From the NCBI RefSeq assembly GCF_052216985.1, contig NZ_JBQOUY010000010.1:16721-80720 (forward strand): a DNA stretch of 64,000 nt, written 5' to 3'. The notes under the pieces were generated by a model. The model had not been told where the DNA came from, did no database searches, and saw only the letters and a program-made list of their open reading frames with translations. This document shows, in pieces, positions 7,968-16,388 of this stretch. Source of the DNA: Acidaminococcus fermentans_A. Its GTDB lineage: Bacteria > Bacillota > Negativicutes > Acidaminococcales > Acidaminococcaceae. Both the position numbers and the translations under genes were made by a program. Numbering within the stretch: position 1 is the stretch's first letter; each line of letters starts with the position of its first letter.

Positions 7968-8590
7968 CGAAAATCAAACTCTGCGGGCTCCGGCGGCGGG
8001 AAGATGTGGCTATGGTGAACCGGGCCAAACCGGATTATGCCGGCTTCGTTTTCGCCCCCGGCAGGCGGCAGGTGACGGCGGAACAGGCGGAAAACCTCCG
8101 CCGGCAGCTGGACCCGGCCATTGCGGCCGTGGGCGTCTTCATAAAGGCTCCGGTAGAAGAACCTGCGAATCTGGCCAACTGGGGCACCATCCAGCTGATC
8201 CAGCTCCATGGAGAAGAAGACGAAGCCTATGTGAAGGCCCTCCGAGAGCGGACAAAGGCTCCCCTCATCCGGGTGATCCGGGTACAGGGTCCGGAAAGCC
8301 TCCGGGACCTGGACCGGTATGATTGCGATTATTTCTTGCTGGATACCTTTTCCGGCAGCCAGTTCGGAGGGCTGGGGAAAACCTTCGACCACAGCTTGCT
8401 CCGGCAGGCCCGGTTCCCAAAACCCTTTTTCCTGGCCGGGGGGCTGGATCCGGAAAATGTACGGGCAGCCATTGATGAATGCCATCCCTTTGGAGTGGAT
8501 ACTAGCAGCGGCATCGAGACCGCTGGAACGAAAGATGAAAATAAAATCCGCGCTTTTGTGAGCGCTGTAAGAAAAGAGGAAGAATCATGA
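7964..8590 (+). CDS. trpF: Phosphoribosylanthranilate isomerase
   Basis: TrpF performs the Amadori rearrangement of phosphoribosyl anthranilate. The 208-residue barrel has the active-site Cys in KIKLCGLRRREDV (residues 3-15), the general acid Asp in YFLLDTFSGSQFGGLGKTFD (about 122-141) and the phosphate loop GVDTSSGIETAGTKDENKI (about 178-196). It starts with GTG at 7964, overlapping the trpC stop by four bases. The stop overlaps trpB in the same way, so translation of C, F and B is coupled. Confidence 0.96.
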   Translation: MTKIKLCGLRRREDVAMVNRAKPDYAGFVFAPGRRQVTAEQAENLRRQLDPAIAAVGVFIKAPVEEPANLANWGTIQLIQLHGEEDEAYVKALRERTKAPLIRVIRVQGPESLRDLDRYDCDYFLLDTFSGSQFGGLGKTFDHSLLRQARFPKPFFLAGGLDPENVRAAIDECHPFGVDTSSGIETAGTKDENKIRAFVSAVRKEEES

Positions 8591-9771
8591 GCAATGGAAG
8601 ATTTGGCAGACACGGCGGCCAATATGTATCGGAAACCCTGATGAACGCAGTGCTGCAGCTGGACGAAGCCTACAACCGTTTCAAAGATGATCCGGAATTC
8701 CTCCAGGAACTGCGGACCCTGTACCATGACTATGCCAACCGGCCCAGCCTGCTGTACTATGCAGAGAAGATGACCAAGGATCTGGGCGGTGCCAAGATCT
8801 ATCTGAAACGGGAAGACCTGAACCACACCGGGGCCCACAAGATCAACAACGCCCTGGGCCAGTGCCTCTTGGCCAAGAAAATGGGCAAGAAACGGGTCAT
8901 CGCCGAAACTGGTGCCGGCCAGCACGGGGTGGCCACCGCTACCGTGGCGGCTCTCATGGGTCTGGAATGTGAAGTGTACATGGGCAAGGAAGACACCATC
9001 CGCCAGGCCCTGAACGTGTACCGGATGGAACTTTTGGGGGCCAAAGTGGTGCCTGTGACCACTGGCACCGGTACCCTGAAGGACGCGGTCAGCGAGGCCA
9101 TGCGGGATTGGTGCACCAATGTGGAAAATACCTTCTATGTGCTTGGATCCTGTATGGGGCCCCATCCCTATCCTACCATCGTCCGTGATTTCCAGAAGAT
9201 CATCGGGGAAGAAGTGAAAGCCCAGATGCTGGAAAAAGAAGGCCGGCTTCCCGATGTGGTCATGGCCTGCGTAGGGGGCGGCAGTAATGCCATCGGCCTG
9301 TTCTACGATTTTATCCCAGACAAGGAAGTCCAGCTGATCGGGGTGGAAGCCGCTGGCCGGGGAGTGAACACCGCGGAAACCGCCGCCACCATCGCCCGGG
9401 GGAAACCGGGGATCTTCCATGGGATGGAATCCTATTTCCTCCAGGATGAAGACGGGCAGATCGCTCCGGTGTATTCTATTTCCGCCGGTCTGGATTACCC
9501 GGGGATCGGGCCGGAACACGCCAACCTGTATGATACGGGCCGTGCCCAGTACGTGCCCATCACCGACGACGAATCGGTGGAAGCTTTTGAATATCTGTCC
9601 CGGACGGAAGGCATCATTCCGGCCATCGAAAGTGCCCATGCGGTGGCCTATGCCATGAAACTGGCACCCACCCTGCCCAAGGATAAGATCATCGTAGTGA
9701 ATCTGTCCGGCCGGGGAGACAAGGACGTGGCTGCTATTGCCAGATACAAGGGGGTTGACCTGCATGACTAG
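8587..9771 (+). CDS. trpB: Tryptophan synthase beta chain
   Basis: TrpB condenses indole with serine using PLP. The 394-residue protein is the TrpB1 type that partners TrpA: it begins with GRFGRHGGQYVSETLMNAV, carries the PLP lysine in REDLNHTGAHKINNALGQ (about 77-94), the Glu of AETGAGQHGVATATVAA (about 104-120) and the phosphate-binding CVGGGSNAIG (about 225-234). It overlaps trpF by four bases and trpA by eight, as expected for subunits made in equal amounts. Confidence 0.97.
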   Translation: MSNGRFGRHGGQYVSETLMNAVLQLDEAYNRFKDDPEFLQELRTLYHDYANRPSLLYYAEKMTKDLGGAKIYLKREDLNHTGAHKINNALGQCLLAKKMGKKRVIAETGAGQHGVATATVAALMGLECEVYMGKEDTIRQALNVYRMELLGAKVVPVTTGTGTLKDAVSEAMRDWCTNVENTFYVLGSCMGPHPYPTIVRDFQKIIGEEVKAQMLEKEGRLPDVVMACVGGGSNAIGLFYDFIPDKEVQLIGVEAAGRGVNTAETAATIARGKPGIFHGMESYFLQDEDGQIAPVYSISAGLDYPGIGPEHANLYDTGRAQYVPITDDESVEAFEYLSRTEGIIPAIESAHAVAYAMKLAPTLPKDKIIVVNLSGRGDKDVAAIARYKGVDLHD

Positions 9772-10546
9772 GATTACTGATGCATTCAAGAAACAGGGGA
9801 AGCTGTTCATTCCCTTCATTACCGCCGGGGATCCGGACCTGGCCACCACGGAAAAACTGATCTATGCCATGGAAGAAGCGGGGGCCGGCCTCATTGAAAT
9901 CGGCATCCCTTTTTCTGATCCTACTGCGGAAGGACCGGTGATCCTGGAGGCGGATACCCGGGCCCTGGCAGCCGGGACCAAAATCAAGGACATCTTCGCC
10001 ATGCTGGCCCGGGTCCGGGAAAAGACACAGATCCCCATGGTGTTCCTGACTTATGCGAACCCCATCTTCACCTACGGCCGGGAAAAATTCTTCCAGCAGT
10101 GCCGGGACGTGAAGATCGACGGAGTCATCGTGCCCGATGTGCCCTATGAAGAAAAGGCTACCATCGCTCCGGAAGCGGAAAAATACGGGGTGGAGATCAT
10201 CTCCATGATCGCCCCCACCTCCCATCAGCGGATCCAGAGCATTGCCAGAGAAGCCCAGGGGTACATTTACCTGGTTTCTTCCCTGGGGGTCACCGGAGTG
10301 CGGAAAGAGATCACCACCAATCTGAAGGAAATCGTGGAGAAGATCCGGGAAGTGTCTGACAGACCCATTGCCGTGGGCTTCGGGATCTCTACTCCGGAAC
10401 AGGCCAAGGAAATGGCGGCAATCAGCGACGGAGCTATCGTGGGCAGCGCCATCGTGAAACTCTGCGCCCAGTACGGCAAAGACTGCGTGGAGCCAGTGAA
10501 GCAGTACGTCAGGGAAATGGCAGAGGCGGTGGAAGAAGCGAAGTGA
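9764..10546 (+). CDS. trpA: Tryptophan synthase alpha chain
   Basis: TrpA cleaves indole-glycerol phosphate and channels indole to TrpB. The 260-residue barrel shows FIPFITAGDPD (about 15-25) and LIEIGIPFSDPTAEGPVI (about 43-60), where the first Glu matches catalytic Glu49 of E. coli TrpA. The position equivalent to catalytic Asp60 (LADGP in E. coli) is Glu here (TAEGP), a conservative change that I recall in other Firmicute TrpA proteins. ATG 9764 lies inside the end of trpB; a TTG further upstream has no ribosome site. It is the last operon gene. Confidence 0.95.
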   Translation: MTRITDAFKKQGKLFIPFITAGDPDLATTEKLIYAMEEAGAGLIEIGIPFSDPTAEGPVILEADTRALAAGTKIKDIFAMLARVREKTQIPMVFLTYANPIFTYGREKFFQQCRDVKIDGVIVPDVPYEEKATIAPEAEKYGVEIISMIAPTSHQRIQSIAREAQGYIYLVSSLGVTGVRKEITTNLKEIVEKIREVSDRPIAVGFGISTPEQAKEMAAISDGAIVGSAIVKLCAQYGKDCVEPVKQYVREMAEAVEEAK

Positions 10547-10549
10547 TGA

Positions 10550-10701
10550 GGGTCACGAGTCGCGAGCCTTGAGTCGCGGGCTTGTTGGTGCTGACCGAAG
10601 GTCCAGTTTTACAGATATCAGTCGATTTTGTCTCATCATCATATGAAAAAAGAACAAACGGTTTAAACGTCCAGGCTCGCGACCCGCGGCCCGTGACTGG
10701 G
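10550..10701. repeat. Intergenic palindromic repeat element, copy 2 (long form)
   Basis: Left arm 10550-10581 (GGTCACGAGTCGCGAGCC...) and right arm 10674-10701 (GGCTCGCGACCCGCGGCCCG...) are approximate inverse complements around an A+T-rich interior of 92 bases unrelated to that of copy 1. The right arm closely matches the right half of copy 3 at 47073-47113. It begins three bases after the trpA stop. Confidence 0.65.
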
Positions 10702-10734
10702 GGTGTTGCACGCAACGGGCAACACCCCCTTTTC
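10699..10734 (+). terminator. Intrinsic terminator of the trp operon region
   Basis: Perfect 11-bp stem GGGGGTGTTGC/GCAACACCCCC with loop ACGCAACGG and a TTTTC tail, fused to the right arm of repeat copy 2. A TATAAT at 10761-10766 lies just downstream, the probable -10 of the LCP gene; a -35 is unclear. Confidence 0.85.
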
Positions 10735-10818
10735 TTGATGCATCCAATTCTTTTTTACGGTATAATAAAGGAGGGAAAAGAAAAAACGACGAAATGTAAC
10801 GTTTAAAGGAGATCCATC

Positions 10819-12198
10819 ATGCTGGCAAAATATAAAGTGCTCATTGCAGGCATCACAGCTTTTTTGGTAGCTATTGCAGGCTTTTTCCTCCTGCGTCCGG
10901 AAAAACCAGAACGCCCTGCCCAAGTGGCCCAGCTCCATGGTAAACGGAACATCATGGTCTTGGGAGTGGACCGGCGGAGCGGGGATACCGGCCGTTCGGA
11001 TACCCTTTTTGTCACCATGTTGGATACTTCCCGGAACCAGGCGGCTCTTTTATCAGTGCCCCGGGATACCCTGGTCCCTATTCCCGGCCACGGCTGGGAC
11101 AAGGTGAACCATGCCTATGCCTACGGAGGCCAGGAACTGAGCCGGAAGACTCTGGAAAATTTCCTGGGGATCCAGATCAATAACTATGTGCTGGTGGATT
11201 TCCAGGGATTCATCAAGCTGGTGGATGCCATCGGCGGGGTGGATATCGATGTAGAAGAACCCATGCAGTATACGGATCCTTACGATGGGGAAAATGGTCT
11301 GGTGATCAATCTCCAGCCGGGTCGGCAGCATATGGATGGGACTACGGCCATCCAATACGTCCGGTATCGGGATGAAGAAGGAGATATCGGACGGGTGGCC
11401 CGGCAGCAGAAATTCATGAAGGCCGTCTTTGCCAGGCTCCGCTCTGCCAGCCTCCTGAGCCGGGCTCCAGAAATCGCTCGGACCTTGTACCAGAGCATCG
11501 AAACGGATCTTTCGGTGACGGACCTGGCTTCCCTCCTGGTGACCTTCGCTAAGAATGTTTCTGGGACCTCCCAGCTGGAAACCGCTATGGTCCAAGGGAG
11601 CCCTGCCTATCTGGACGATATCAGTTACTGGATCCCCAATATGATGGCCCTGCGTCAGCAGGTGGCCCAGTTCCAGGGCGTGCAGCCAGGGGAGAGCTAT
11701 AAGCTGGCTGCTCAGATTGCCAAGAAGAAATACGACGCCCTCCTGGGGACCAACAGCGTGGCCGGCAACGGAGAAAAAAGGCAGATCCAGGTCCGGAGCC
11801 AAGAACTGAAGAAAGCAGTGGAACAGTCCCGGAAGATGGATACGGAAAAGCATGGAACTGAAAATCCCCAAACGAAGGGAACGGGATCCCGGGCTGCGGG
11901 CGGTTCTAACGTACCGGCCCCCCGGAAGCGGTCCCTCCGGGTCTCCATCGTGAACTGCAGCGGCAATCCCCAGGCCGGAGCTTCGGCGGCAGGGGATGCC
12001 AGACAAGTGGGGTTTACGGTGATAGGGGTGACTGCAGGGAATATCATGGAACGGACCCAGGTCTTGATCAATGCCGGGAGCCGGGAGGCAGAAGAACGGG
12101 TGGAGAACCTGCCTTTTGATTATCGGCTGCTCCAGGGGGCTGTCAGTCCTGGCAGCGGAGACGTGGTAATCTATGTGGGGCAGGATTATGGGAAATAG
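10819..12198 (+). CDS. LytR-CpsA-Psr (LCP) family wall-polymer transferase
   Basis: The 459-residue protein has an N-terminal membrane helix (about 8-27), an LCP catalytic domain (about 45-200) and a C-terminal LytR_C domain (about 370-455). The LCP domain shows NIMVLGVDRRSGDTGRSDTL, SVPRDTLVPIPGHGWDKVNH and IQYVRYRDEEGDIGRVARQQ, which carry the conserved Arg and Asp residues that bind the pyrophosphate of lipid-linked polymer. LCP enzymes transfer such polymers to peptidoglycan outside the membrane. A low-complexity linker joins the domains. AAAGGAGATC precedes the ATG. It is a single-gene unit ended by the terminator at 12197. Confidence 0.92.
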   Translation: MLAKYKVLIAGITAFLVAIAGFFLLRPEKPERPAQVAQLHGKRNIMVLGVDRRSGDTGRSDTLFVTMLDTSRNQAALLSVPRDTLVPIPGHGWDKVNHAYAYGGQELSRKTLENFLGIQINNYVLVDFQGFIKLVDAIGGVDIDVEEPMQYTDPYDGENGLVINLQPGRQHMDGTTAIQYVRYRDEEGDIGRVARQQKFMKAVFARLRSASLLSRAPEIARTLYQSIETDLSVTDLASLLVTFAKNVSGTSQLETAMVQGSPAYLDDISYWIPNMMALRQQVAQFQGVQPGESYKLAAQIAKKKYDALLGTNSVAGNGEKRQIQVRSQELKKAVEQSRKMDTEKHGTENPQTKGTGSRAAGGSNVPAPRKRSLRVSIVNCSGNPQAGASAAGDARQVGFTVIGVTAGNIMERTQVLINAGSREAEERVENLPFDYRLLQGAVSPGSGDVVIYVGQDYGK

Positions 12199-12232
12199 GG
12201 GCTTGTTGCATGAGCAATAGCCCCGCCTTTCT
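12197..12232 (+). terminator. Terminator of the LCP gene
   Basis: Stem GGGGCTTGTTGC / GCAATAGCCCC around ATGA, tail GCCTTTCTT. It overlaps the stop codon and shares the GTTGCATGNGCAA core of the terminators at 148 and 47037. Confidence 0.75.
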
Positions 12233-12297
12233 TATCCATACCAACATCATATGAATTAACCGATAAATAAAATTACTGTGAAAAAACTGAAAATATC

Positions 12298-12326
12298 TTG
12301 CATAATGTATACAAGAGTGTTATAAT
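12298..12326 (+). promoter_or_regulatory. Promoter with AATGTATACAA site in the spacer
   Basis: TTGCAT (12298-12303), 17-base spacer, TATAAT (12321-12326). The spacer begins with AATGTATACAA (12304-12314), a palindromic core also found just after the promoter at 13450-13478, and a possible operator. Confidence 0.7.
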
Positions 12327-12332
12327 CAGTTT

Positions 12333-12386
12333 GTAAGTTAAAGTTGCCCCTCATTTGGCCCTTGTTTCTCAAGGGCTTTTTTTTTA
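12333..12386 (+). ncRNA. Candidate short transcript or leader ended by a terminator
   Basis: Transcription from the promoter at 12298-12326 would start near 12333 and meet the terminator GCCCTTG-TTTCT-CAAGGGC plus nine T at 12358-12385, giving an RNA of about 53 bases. The next gene starts at 12479 and has its own extended -10 element (TGATATAAT, 12435-12443). It could be a small RNA or an attenuated leader. Confidence 0.4.
12358..12386 (+). terminator. Strong intrinsic terminator upstream of the AEC gene
   Basis: Perfect 7-bp stem GCCCTTG/CAAGGGC with loop TTTCT and nine consecutive T residues. Confidence 0.85.
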
Positions 12387-12478
12387 TGCTCCTTTTCTTT
12401 TACAGGGAATGAGACAATGGAAAAGGATAAAGTATGATATAATAGTGATATTGTAAACTAGAGGAAGAAGGGGAACCT

Positions 12479-13441
12479 ATGGGAATCGAAAAAATACTCC
12501 AGCTGTTGGTGGATGTGCTCTGTCCTCTGACCTTGGGATTCCTGTTCCGGCACCGGGGCTGGATGGACGATCGGGGCTGCCGGTTCCTGATGCTGGTCAA
12601 TGTGATCGGCCTCCTCACCACCATGAATCTGCTAAGCTTCTGGCTGCTCCCCATCGACTGGGCCCTGATCCTGATCCCGGCCCTGAGCCTCCTCACCGCG
12701 TTTCTCTCCGGCGGGCTGGCGGCTGCTTTCTTTACCCGGAAAATGCCCGATGATCTCCAGAAAGGGAGTTATGTCATGGCCAGTATGCTCAGCAACATCG
12801 GGACCATGGCAGGCCTGGCTTCCTACATGATCTTCGGCCAGGCAGGTTTTGCTTATACCCAGCTCTTTGCCACGCCTCAGAACATCCTGATGGTGGTATT
12901 CGCTTTCCCTTTGGCTCAGTATTACCGGAACCGCTACCTCCAGAAAAAAGTGGGGACTGGGTTCCATTTCAACCTCCGCAAAGTGCTCCTGACTCCCAAG
13001 CAGCTGGGGGTCCTGGGGATGGCAGCCGGGCTGTGGCTCCATTGGCAGGCTGTCCCGGAACCGGAATTCCTGAAACAGCTGTTTCCTGTCCTGATCCATA
13101 TACGGGCATGGATCGCCTTCCTTCCGGTAGGGTATCAGCTGGATTTCGGAGAGGCTCGGAACTTCTACCGGAAGATCCTGGGTATGCTCCCCCTGAAATT
13201 CCTGGTGGTGCCAGTCATGATCTATAGCCTTGCCCGGCTGCATTTCACCAGCCAGGCACTCCTGGGGACAATCCTGTTGGATGCAGCGGCCCCTGTGGCC
13301 ATCAATGCGGTGGTCACCGCTACCCTGTTCCAGCTGGATGTGGATCTGACCATAGCGGCTTTCATCCTCACCACGGCTTCCTATATCGTCCTGATCGTGC
13401 CGCTGTTCTATCTCTATATCCGGATGGGCGGGATGCTGTAG
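12479..13441 (+). CDS. AEC-family (auxin efflux carrier-like) permease, copy 1
   Basis: The 320-residue integral membrane protein has about ten hydrophobic segments, a charged central loop (about 140-170) and the small-residue segments ATPQNILMVVFAFPLAQYY and DAAAPVAINAVVTATLF that mark AEC-family carriers. The family moves organic acids such as malate or malonate. It has a paralog of the same layout at 27519, at the far end of the catabolic region, so both probably carry substrates or products of that pathway. GAAGAAGGGG precedes the ATG. Direction of transport and substrate cannot be read from sequence. Confidence 0.8.
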   Translation: MGIEKILQLLVDVLCPLTLGFLFRHRGWMDDRGCRFLMLVNVIGLLTTMNLLSFWLLPIDWALILIPALSLLTAFLSGGLAAAFFTRKMPDDLQKGSYVMASMLSNIGTMAGLASYMIFGQAGFAYTQLFATPQNILMVVFAFPLAQYYRNRYLQKKVGTGFHFNLRKVLLTPKQLGVLGMAAGLWLHWQAVPEPEFLKQLFPVLIHIRAWIAFLPVGYQLDFGEARNFYRKILGMLPLKFLVVPVMIYSLARLHFTSQALLGTILLDAAAPVAINAVVTATLFQLDVDLTIAAFILTTASYIVLIVPLFYLYIRMGGML

Positions 13442-13449
13442 GGAAGTCA

Positions 13450-13502
13450 TTGACAAAACAGCATTACAAGCCTAAAATGGGAAACATCATGAATGTATAC
13501 AA
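13450..13502 (+). promoter_or_regulatory. Promoter of the first SDH-TRAP module with downstream AATGTATACAA site
   Basis: TTGACA (13450-13455), 17-base spacer, TAAAAT (13473-13478). AATGTATACAA (13492-13502) lies just past the expected start site, where a bound repressor would block clearance. The same 11-mer is at 12304-12314. Confidence 0.7.
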
Positions 13503-13547
13503 AATGCGAGAAATGTTCCGCATGGCAGGAAAGTAGGATGGTAGAAA

Positions 13548-14414
13548 ATGCAGATCGATATCCACACCCGTTTCATCACCTTGTTGGGAGACCCTCTGGC
13601 CCAGTCCTTTGCAGCCCGGATGCAGAACCGAGGATATGAAGCGGCGGGGCTGAACCTGGTGTATTTCTACACGGTGACTGGGAATGGACACTTGGGAGAA
13701 ATCATCCAGGGGCTGCGGCACATGCCTTTTGCCGGGTTTGCGGTGACCAAGCCCAACAAGGTAAAGGTCCTGGAATATCTGGACGAATTGGATCCTCTGT
13801 GTGCCAAGATGGGGTCCAGCAATACAGTGGTAAAGCTGCCGGACGGGCGGCTGAAAGGGTACAATACGGACGGCACGGGGTTTTCTAAGGCCCTGGAGGA
13901 AGCCGGTGTCAGCGTCAGCGGGCGGACCTTCTTCTGCTTCGGCAGCGGAGGCGCCGGCAGGGCCATCTGTTCGGCTTTGGCGTACCATGGAGCCGGCCGG
14001 ATCCTGATTACGGACATCCTGGAGGAAAGTGCCCGGAGCCTGACGGCAGATATCAACGGAAAGTTTGCTCCGGTGGCGGAATTTGTCCCCTATGGGGATT
14101 TTTCGCAGGTAAAGGATGCAGGGGCTGTGATCAATGCCAGCGGTGTGGGCATGGGGAAGACCATAGGGCAGACCCCTTTGCCTCCGGAATACATCCGGCC
14201 TGGCCAGTTCTATTTCGATGCCTGTTACAATCCAGCCCGGACCCGCTTCCTGGAAAATGCGGAAAAAGCTGGGTGTCCCGTACTGAACGGACTGACCATG
14301 AGCCTGTACCAGGGGACGGCCCAGGTAGAACTGTGGTCAGGGCAGAAGGCTCCGGTAGAAGCCATGCGCCAGGAACTGGAGAAAATCCTGGAAGAAAAAA
14401 AGCAGCAGGAATAA
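13548..14414 (+). CDS. Shikimate/quinate dehydrogenase-like NAD enzyme, copy 1
   Basis: The 288-residue protein has the AroE fold. Substrate domain: LLGDPLAQSFAARMQN (about 11-26), the Lys-containing FAVTKPNKVKV (about 64-74, equivalent to VTVPxK of AroE) and GYNTDGTGF (about 104-112). Nucleotide domain: FGSGGAGRAICSAL (about 130-143). C-terminal Gln segment: LTMSLYQGTAQVELW. The first AroE substrate serine is kept (QSF) but the second is Ala. The second beta strand ends in ITDILEES; Asp there favours NAD over NADP, as in catabolic members. I infer oxidation of quinate, shikimate or a related acid. It heads an operon with three TRAP genes and has a close paralog at 18773. Confidence 0.82.
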   Translation: MQIDIHTRFITLLGDPLAQSFAARMQNRGYEAAGLNLVYFYTVTGNGHLGEIIQGLRHMPFAGFAVTKPNKVKVLEYLDELDPLCAKMGSSNTVVKLPDGRLKGYNTDGTGFSKALEEAGVSVSGRTFFCFGSGGAGRAICSALAYHGAGRILITDILEESARSLTADINGKFAPVAEFVPYGDFSQVKDAGAVINASGVGMGKTIGQTPLPPEYIRPGQFYFDACYNPARTRFLENAEKAGCPVLNGLTMSLYQGTAQVELWSGQKAPVEAMRQELEKILEEKKQQE

Positions 14415-14456
14415 GATCCCTGCACCCAAGTAGGAAAGTAGGATGGAGAGAATATC

Positions 14457-15062
14457 ATGGAAACGATGAAGGAAAGCAGTAAGGCAGTACAACAAAAGAA
14501 ATCCCTGAACGCTCTGATCTACTGGCTGGATCTGCACTTGGAAGAGACCTTCCTGGTGGTGATGCTGGTCCTCATTGCCGGCATTACCATGCTCCAGGTC
14601 ATTGTCCGGAAAATCCCGGGCATAGCGTCTCTCACCTGGGCAGAAGAATTGTGCCGGTTCCTGTGGATCTGGAGCGTTTTTCTATCCCTGCCCTATACCA
14701 TCCGGATGGACAGTATGCTCCGGGTAGGGGTATTGAAGGACATGCTTCCGGAAACCCTCCGGAAGATGCTGAATCTGGCGGTCGATGCAGTTACCCTGGG
14801 CTGTATGGGGGTCCTGTGCCTGTATGCAGTGAAAGTGGTGTCGGTGATCGCCGAAAGCCAGGAAATTTCTCCTGCCATGCAGTGGTCCATGGCCTTTGTG
14901 TACAGCTTCATGGTGCTGGGATTCTTCCTGGCAGCCGTGCGGTCTGTCCAGATGCTCTGGTTCCATATCCAGCATTTCCAGGAAAAAGAACTGTCCACCC
15001 TGGAACAGACGATGCATGATGCTGCTGAGGAAGCAGCCTTGGCGCAGGAAGGGGATGACTGA
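14457..15062 (+). CDS. TRAP transporter small membrane subunit (DctQ type), copy 1
   Basis: The 201-residue protein has four hydrophobic helices (about 34-55, 72-90, 110-130, 150-170). It carries the DctQ-family segments LQVIVRKIPGIASLTWAEEL, CRFLWIWSVFL and ISPAMQWSMAFVYSFMVLGF. With DctM it forms the membrane part of a sodium-coupled tripartite transporter fed by a DctP binding protein. It begins 43 bases after the dehydrogenase gene and ends 2 bases before dctM. It is very similar to the protein at 19672. Confidence 0.92.
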   Translation: METMKESSKAVQQKKSLNALIYWLDLHLEETFLVVMLVLIAGITMLQVIVRKIPGIASLTWAEELCRFLWIWSVFLSLPYTIRMDSMLRVGVLKDMLPETLRKMLNLAVDAVTLGCMGVLCLYAVKVVSVIAESQEISPAMQWSMAFVYSFMVLGFFLAAVRSVQMLWFHIQHFQEKELSTLEQTMHDAAEEAALAQEGDD

Positions 15063-15064
15063 AC

Positions 15065-16360
15065 TTGTCCGCCGTACTGATTTTTTCTGTTTTCTTGCTG
15101 GCCATTGCCCTGTCCCTGCCCATTGGGATCAGCATGATCCTGGGGGCCACGGCTCCCATCGCCCTGTTCCATCAGGGAGGCACCATGGGGCAGGTGCTGA
15201 ACAATGCCTTTTCAGGAGCCAATTCCACACCGATCCTGGCGGTTCCTTTGTTCATCTTGGGCGGGGTGATCATGGCCAAGGGAGGGATTTCCCGGAAGCT
15301 GTTCGATTTTTTCGCTTTTTTTGCCGGACGGTTCCCTGGGGGACTGCCCTGTGCTGTGATCCTTACCTGTTTGTTCTATGGGGCCATTTCAGGGTCCGGT
15401 CCGGCGACTACCGCTGCGGTAGGGGCCATGTGCGTCCCTTTTTTGACGGAACTGGGCTATGATAAGACCTGGAGTGCCGGGCTGATTGCCGTAGCTGGGG
15501 GCCTGGGGGTGATCATCCCCCCTTCCATTCCTTTTGTCCTGTATTCCCTGGCTACTGGCGTTTCCACCGGCAAGCTGTTCCTGGCCGGGATCATCCCCGG
15601 GCTCTTGGTAGGACTGGCTTTGATGGCCTATGCGGTCATCCATTGTCTCCGGAACGGAGAGGATACGGCAAAAGTTCGGGAACGGATGGAAGAGCTGTCT
15701 CGGAGGGGCTTTTTCCACTTGTTCCGAGAGAGTTTCTGGGCGCTCCTTTGCCCAGTGATCGTGCTGGGAGGGATCTATACCGGCTTCACCACTCCTACGG
15801 AAGCGGCGGCAGTCTCTGTGTTCTATGCCTTGCTGGTATCTCTTTTTGTGTATAAGACCATGACGGTGGGGGATATCCTGCCCATGCTCCGGGAATCGGT
15901 CCGTACCTATGGGGGCCTGGCTTTCGTCCTGGCTTTTGCCACGGCCTTTGGCCGGGTGCTGTCCATGACTCGGGCCACCAAAGTGGTGGAAAGCTTCATC
16001 CTGGGGAATTTCACTTCCGGAGTAGCCGTGCTCACCGTGCTGGTGGTGGTCTTCCTGCTCCTGGGCATGGTGATGGATACAGGGCCGGCCATCATCATCC
16101 TGGTGCCGGTACTGCTCCCTGCCTGCAAGAAATTGGGAGTGGATCCCATCCATCTGGGAGTGGTGCTGGTGTGCTGTCTGTCCATCGGTCTGGCTACACC
16201 GCCATTCGGCCTGGATCTGTTCGTGGCCGGGAACATTGCAGGGAAGCAGCCCATGAGCGTAGCCCGGAAATCTGTTCCCTTCATCATCGCTTTCCTGGCA
16301 GCCCTGGTGGGAGTTACCTATATACCGGCTTTTTCCACTTTTCTGCCGGCACTGTGGTAA
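15065..16360 (+). CDS. TRAP transporter large permease subunit (DctM type), copy 1
   Basis: The 431-residue protein has about 12 membrane helices and the DctM hallmarks ILGGVIMAKGGISRKLF, GAISGSGPATTAAVGAMCVP, GGLGVIIPPSIPFVLYS, GFTTPTEAAAVSVFYAL and GLATPPFGLDLFVA. It moves the organic-acid substrate with sodium. The start is TTG at 15065, placed by alignment with the paralog at 20229, which has ATG at the same point, and supported by GGAAGGGG upstream. A TTG start here may lower its translation relative to the second copy. Confidence 0.92.
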   Translation: MSAVLIFSVFLLAIALSLPIGISMILGATAPIALFHQGGTMGQVLNNAFSGANSTPILAVPLFILGGVIMAKGGISRKLFDFFAFFAGRFPGGLPCAVILTCLFYGAISGSGPATTAAVGAMCVPFLTELGYDKTWSAGLIAVAGGLGVIIPPSIPFVLYSLATGVSTGKLFLAGIIPGLLVGLALMAYAVIHCLRNGEDTAKVRERMEELSRRGFFHLFRESFWALLCPVIVLGGIYTGFTTPTEAAAVSVFYALLVSLFVYKTMTVGDILPMLRESVRTYGGLAFVLAFATAFGRVLSMTRATKVVESFILGNFTSGVAVLTVLVVVFLLLGMVMDTGPAIIILVPVLLPACKKLGVDPIHLGVVLVCCLSIGLATPPFGLDLFVAGNIAGKQPMSVARKSVPFIIAFLAALVGVTYIPAFSTFLPALW

Positions 16361-16388
16361 GACATACCGAAGAAAGGACGGAACAGCC

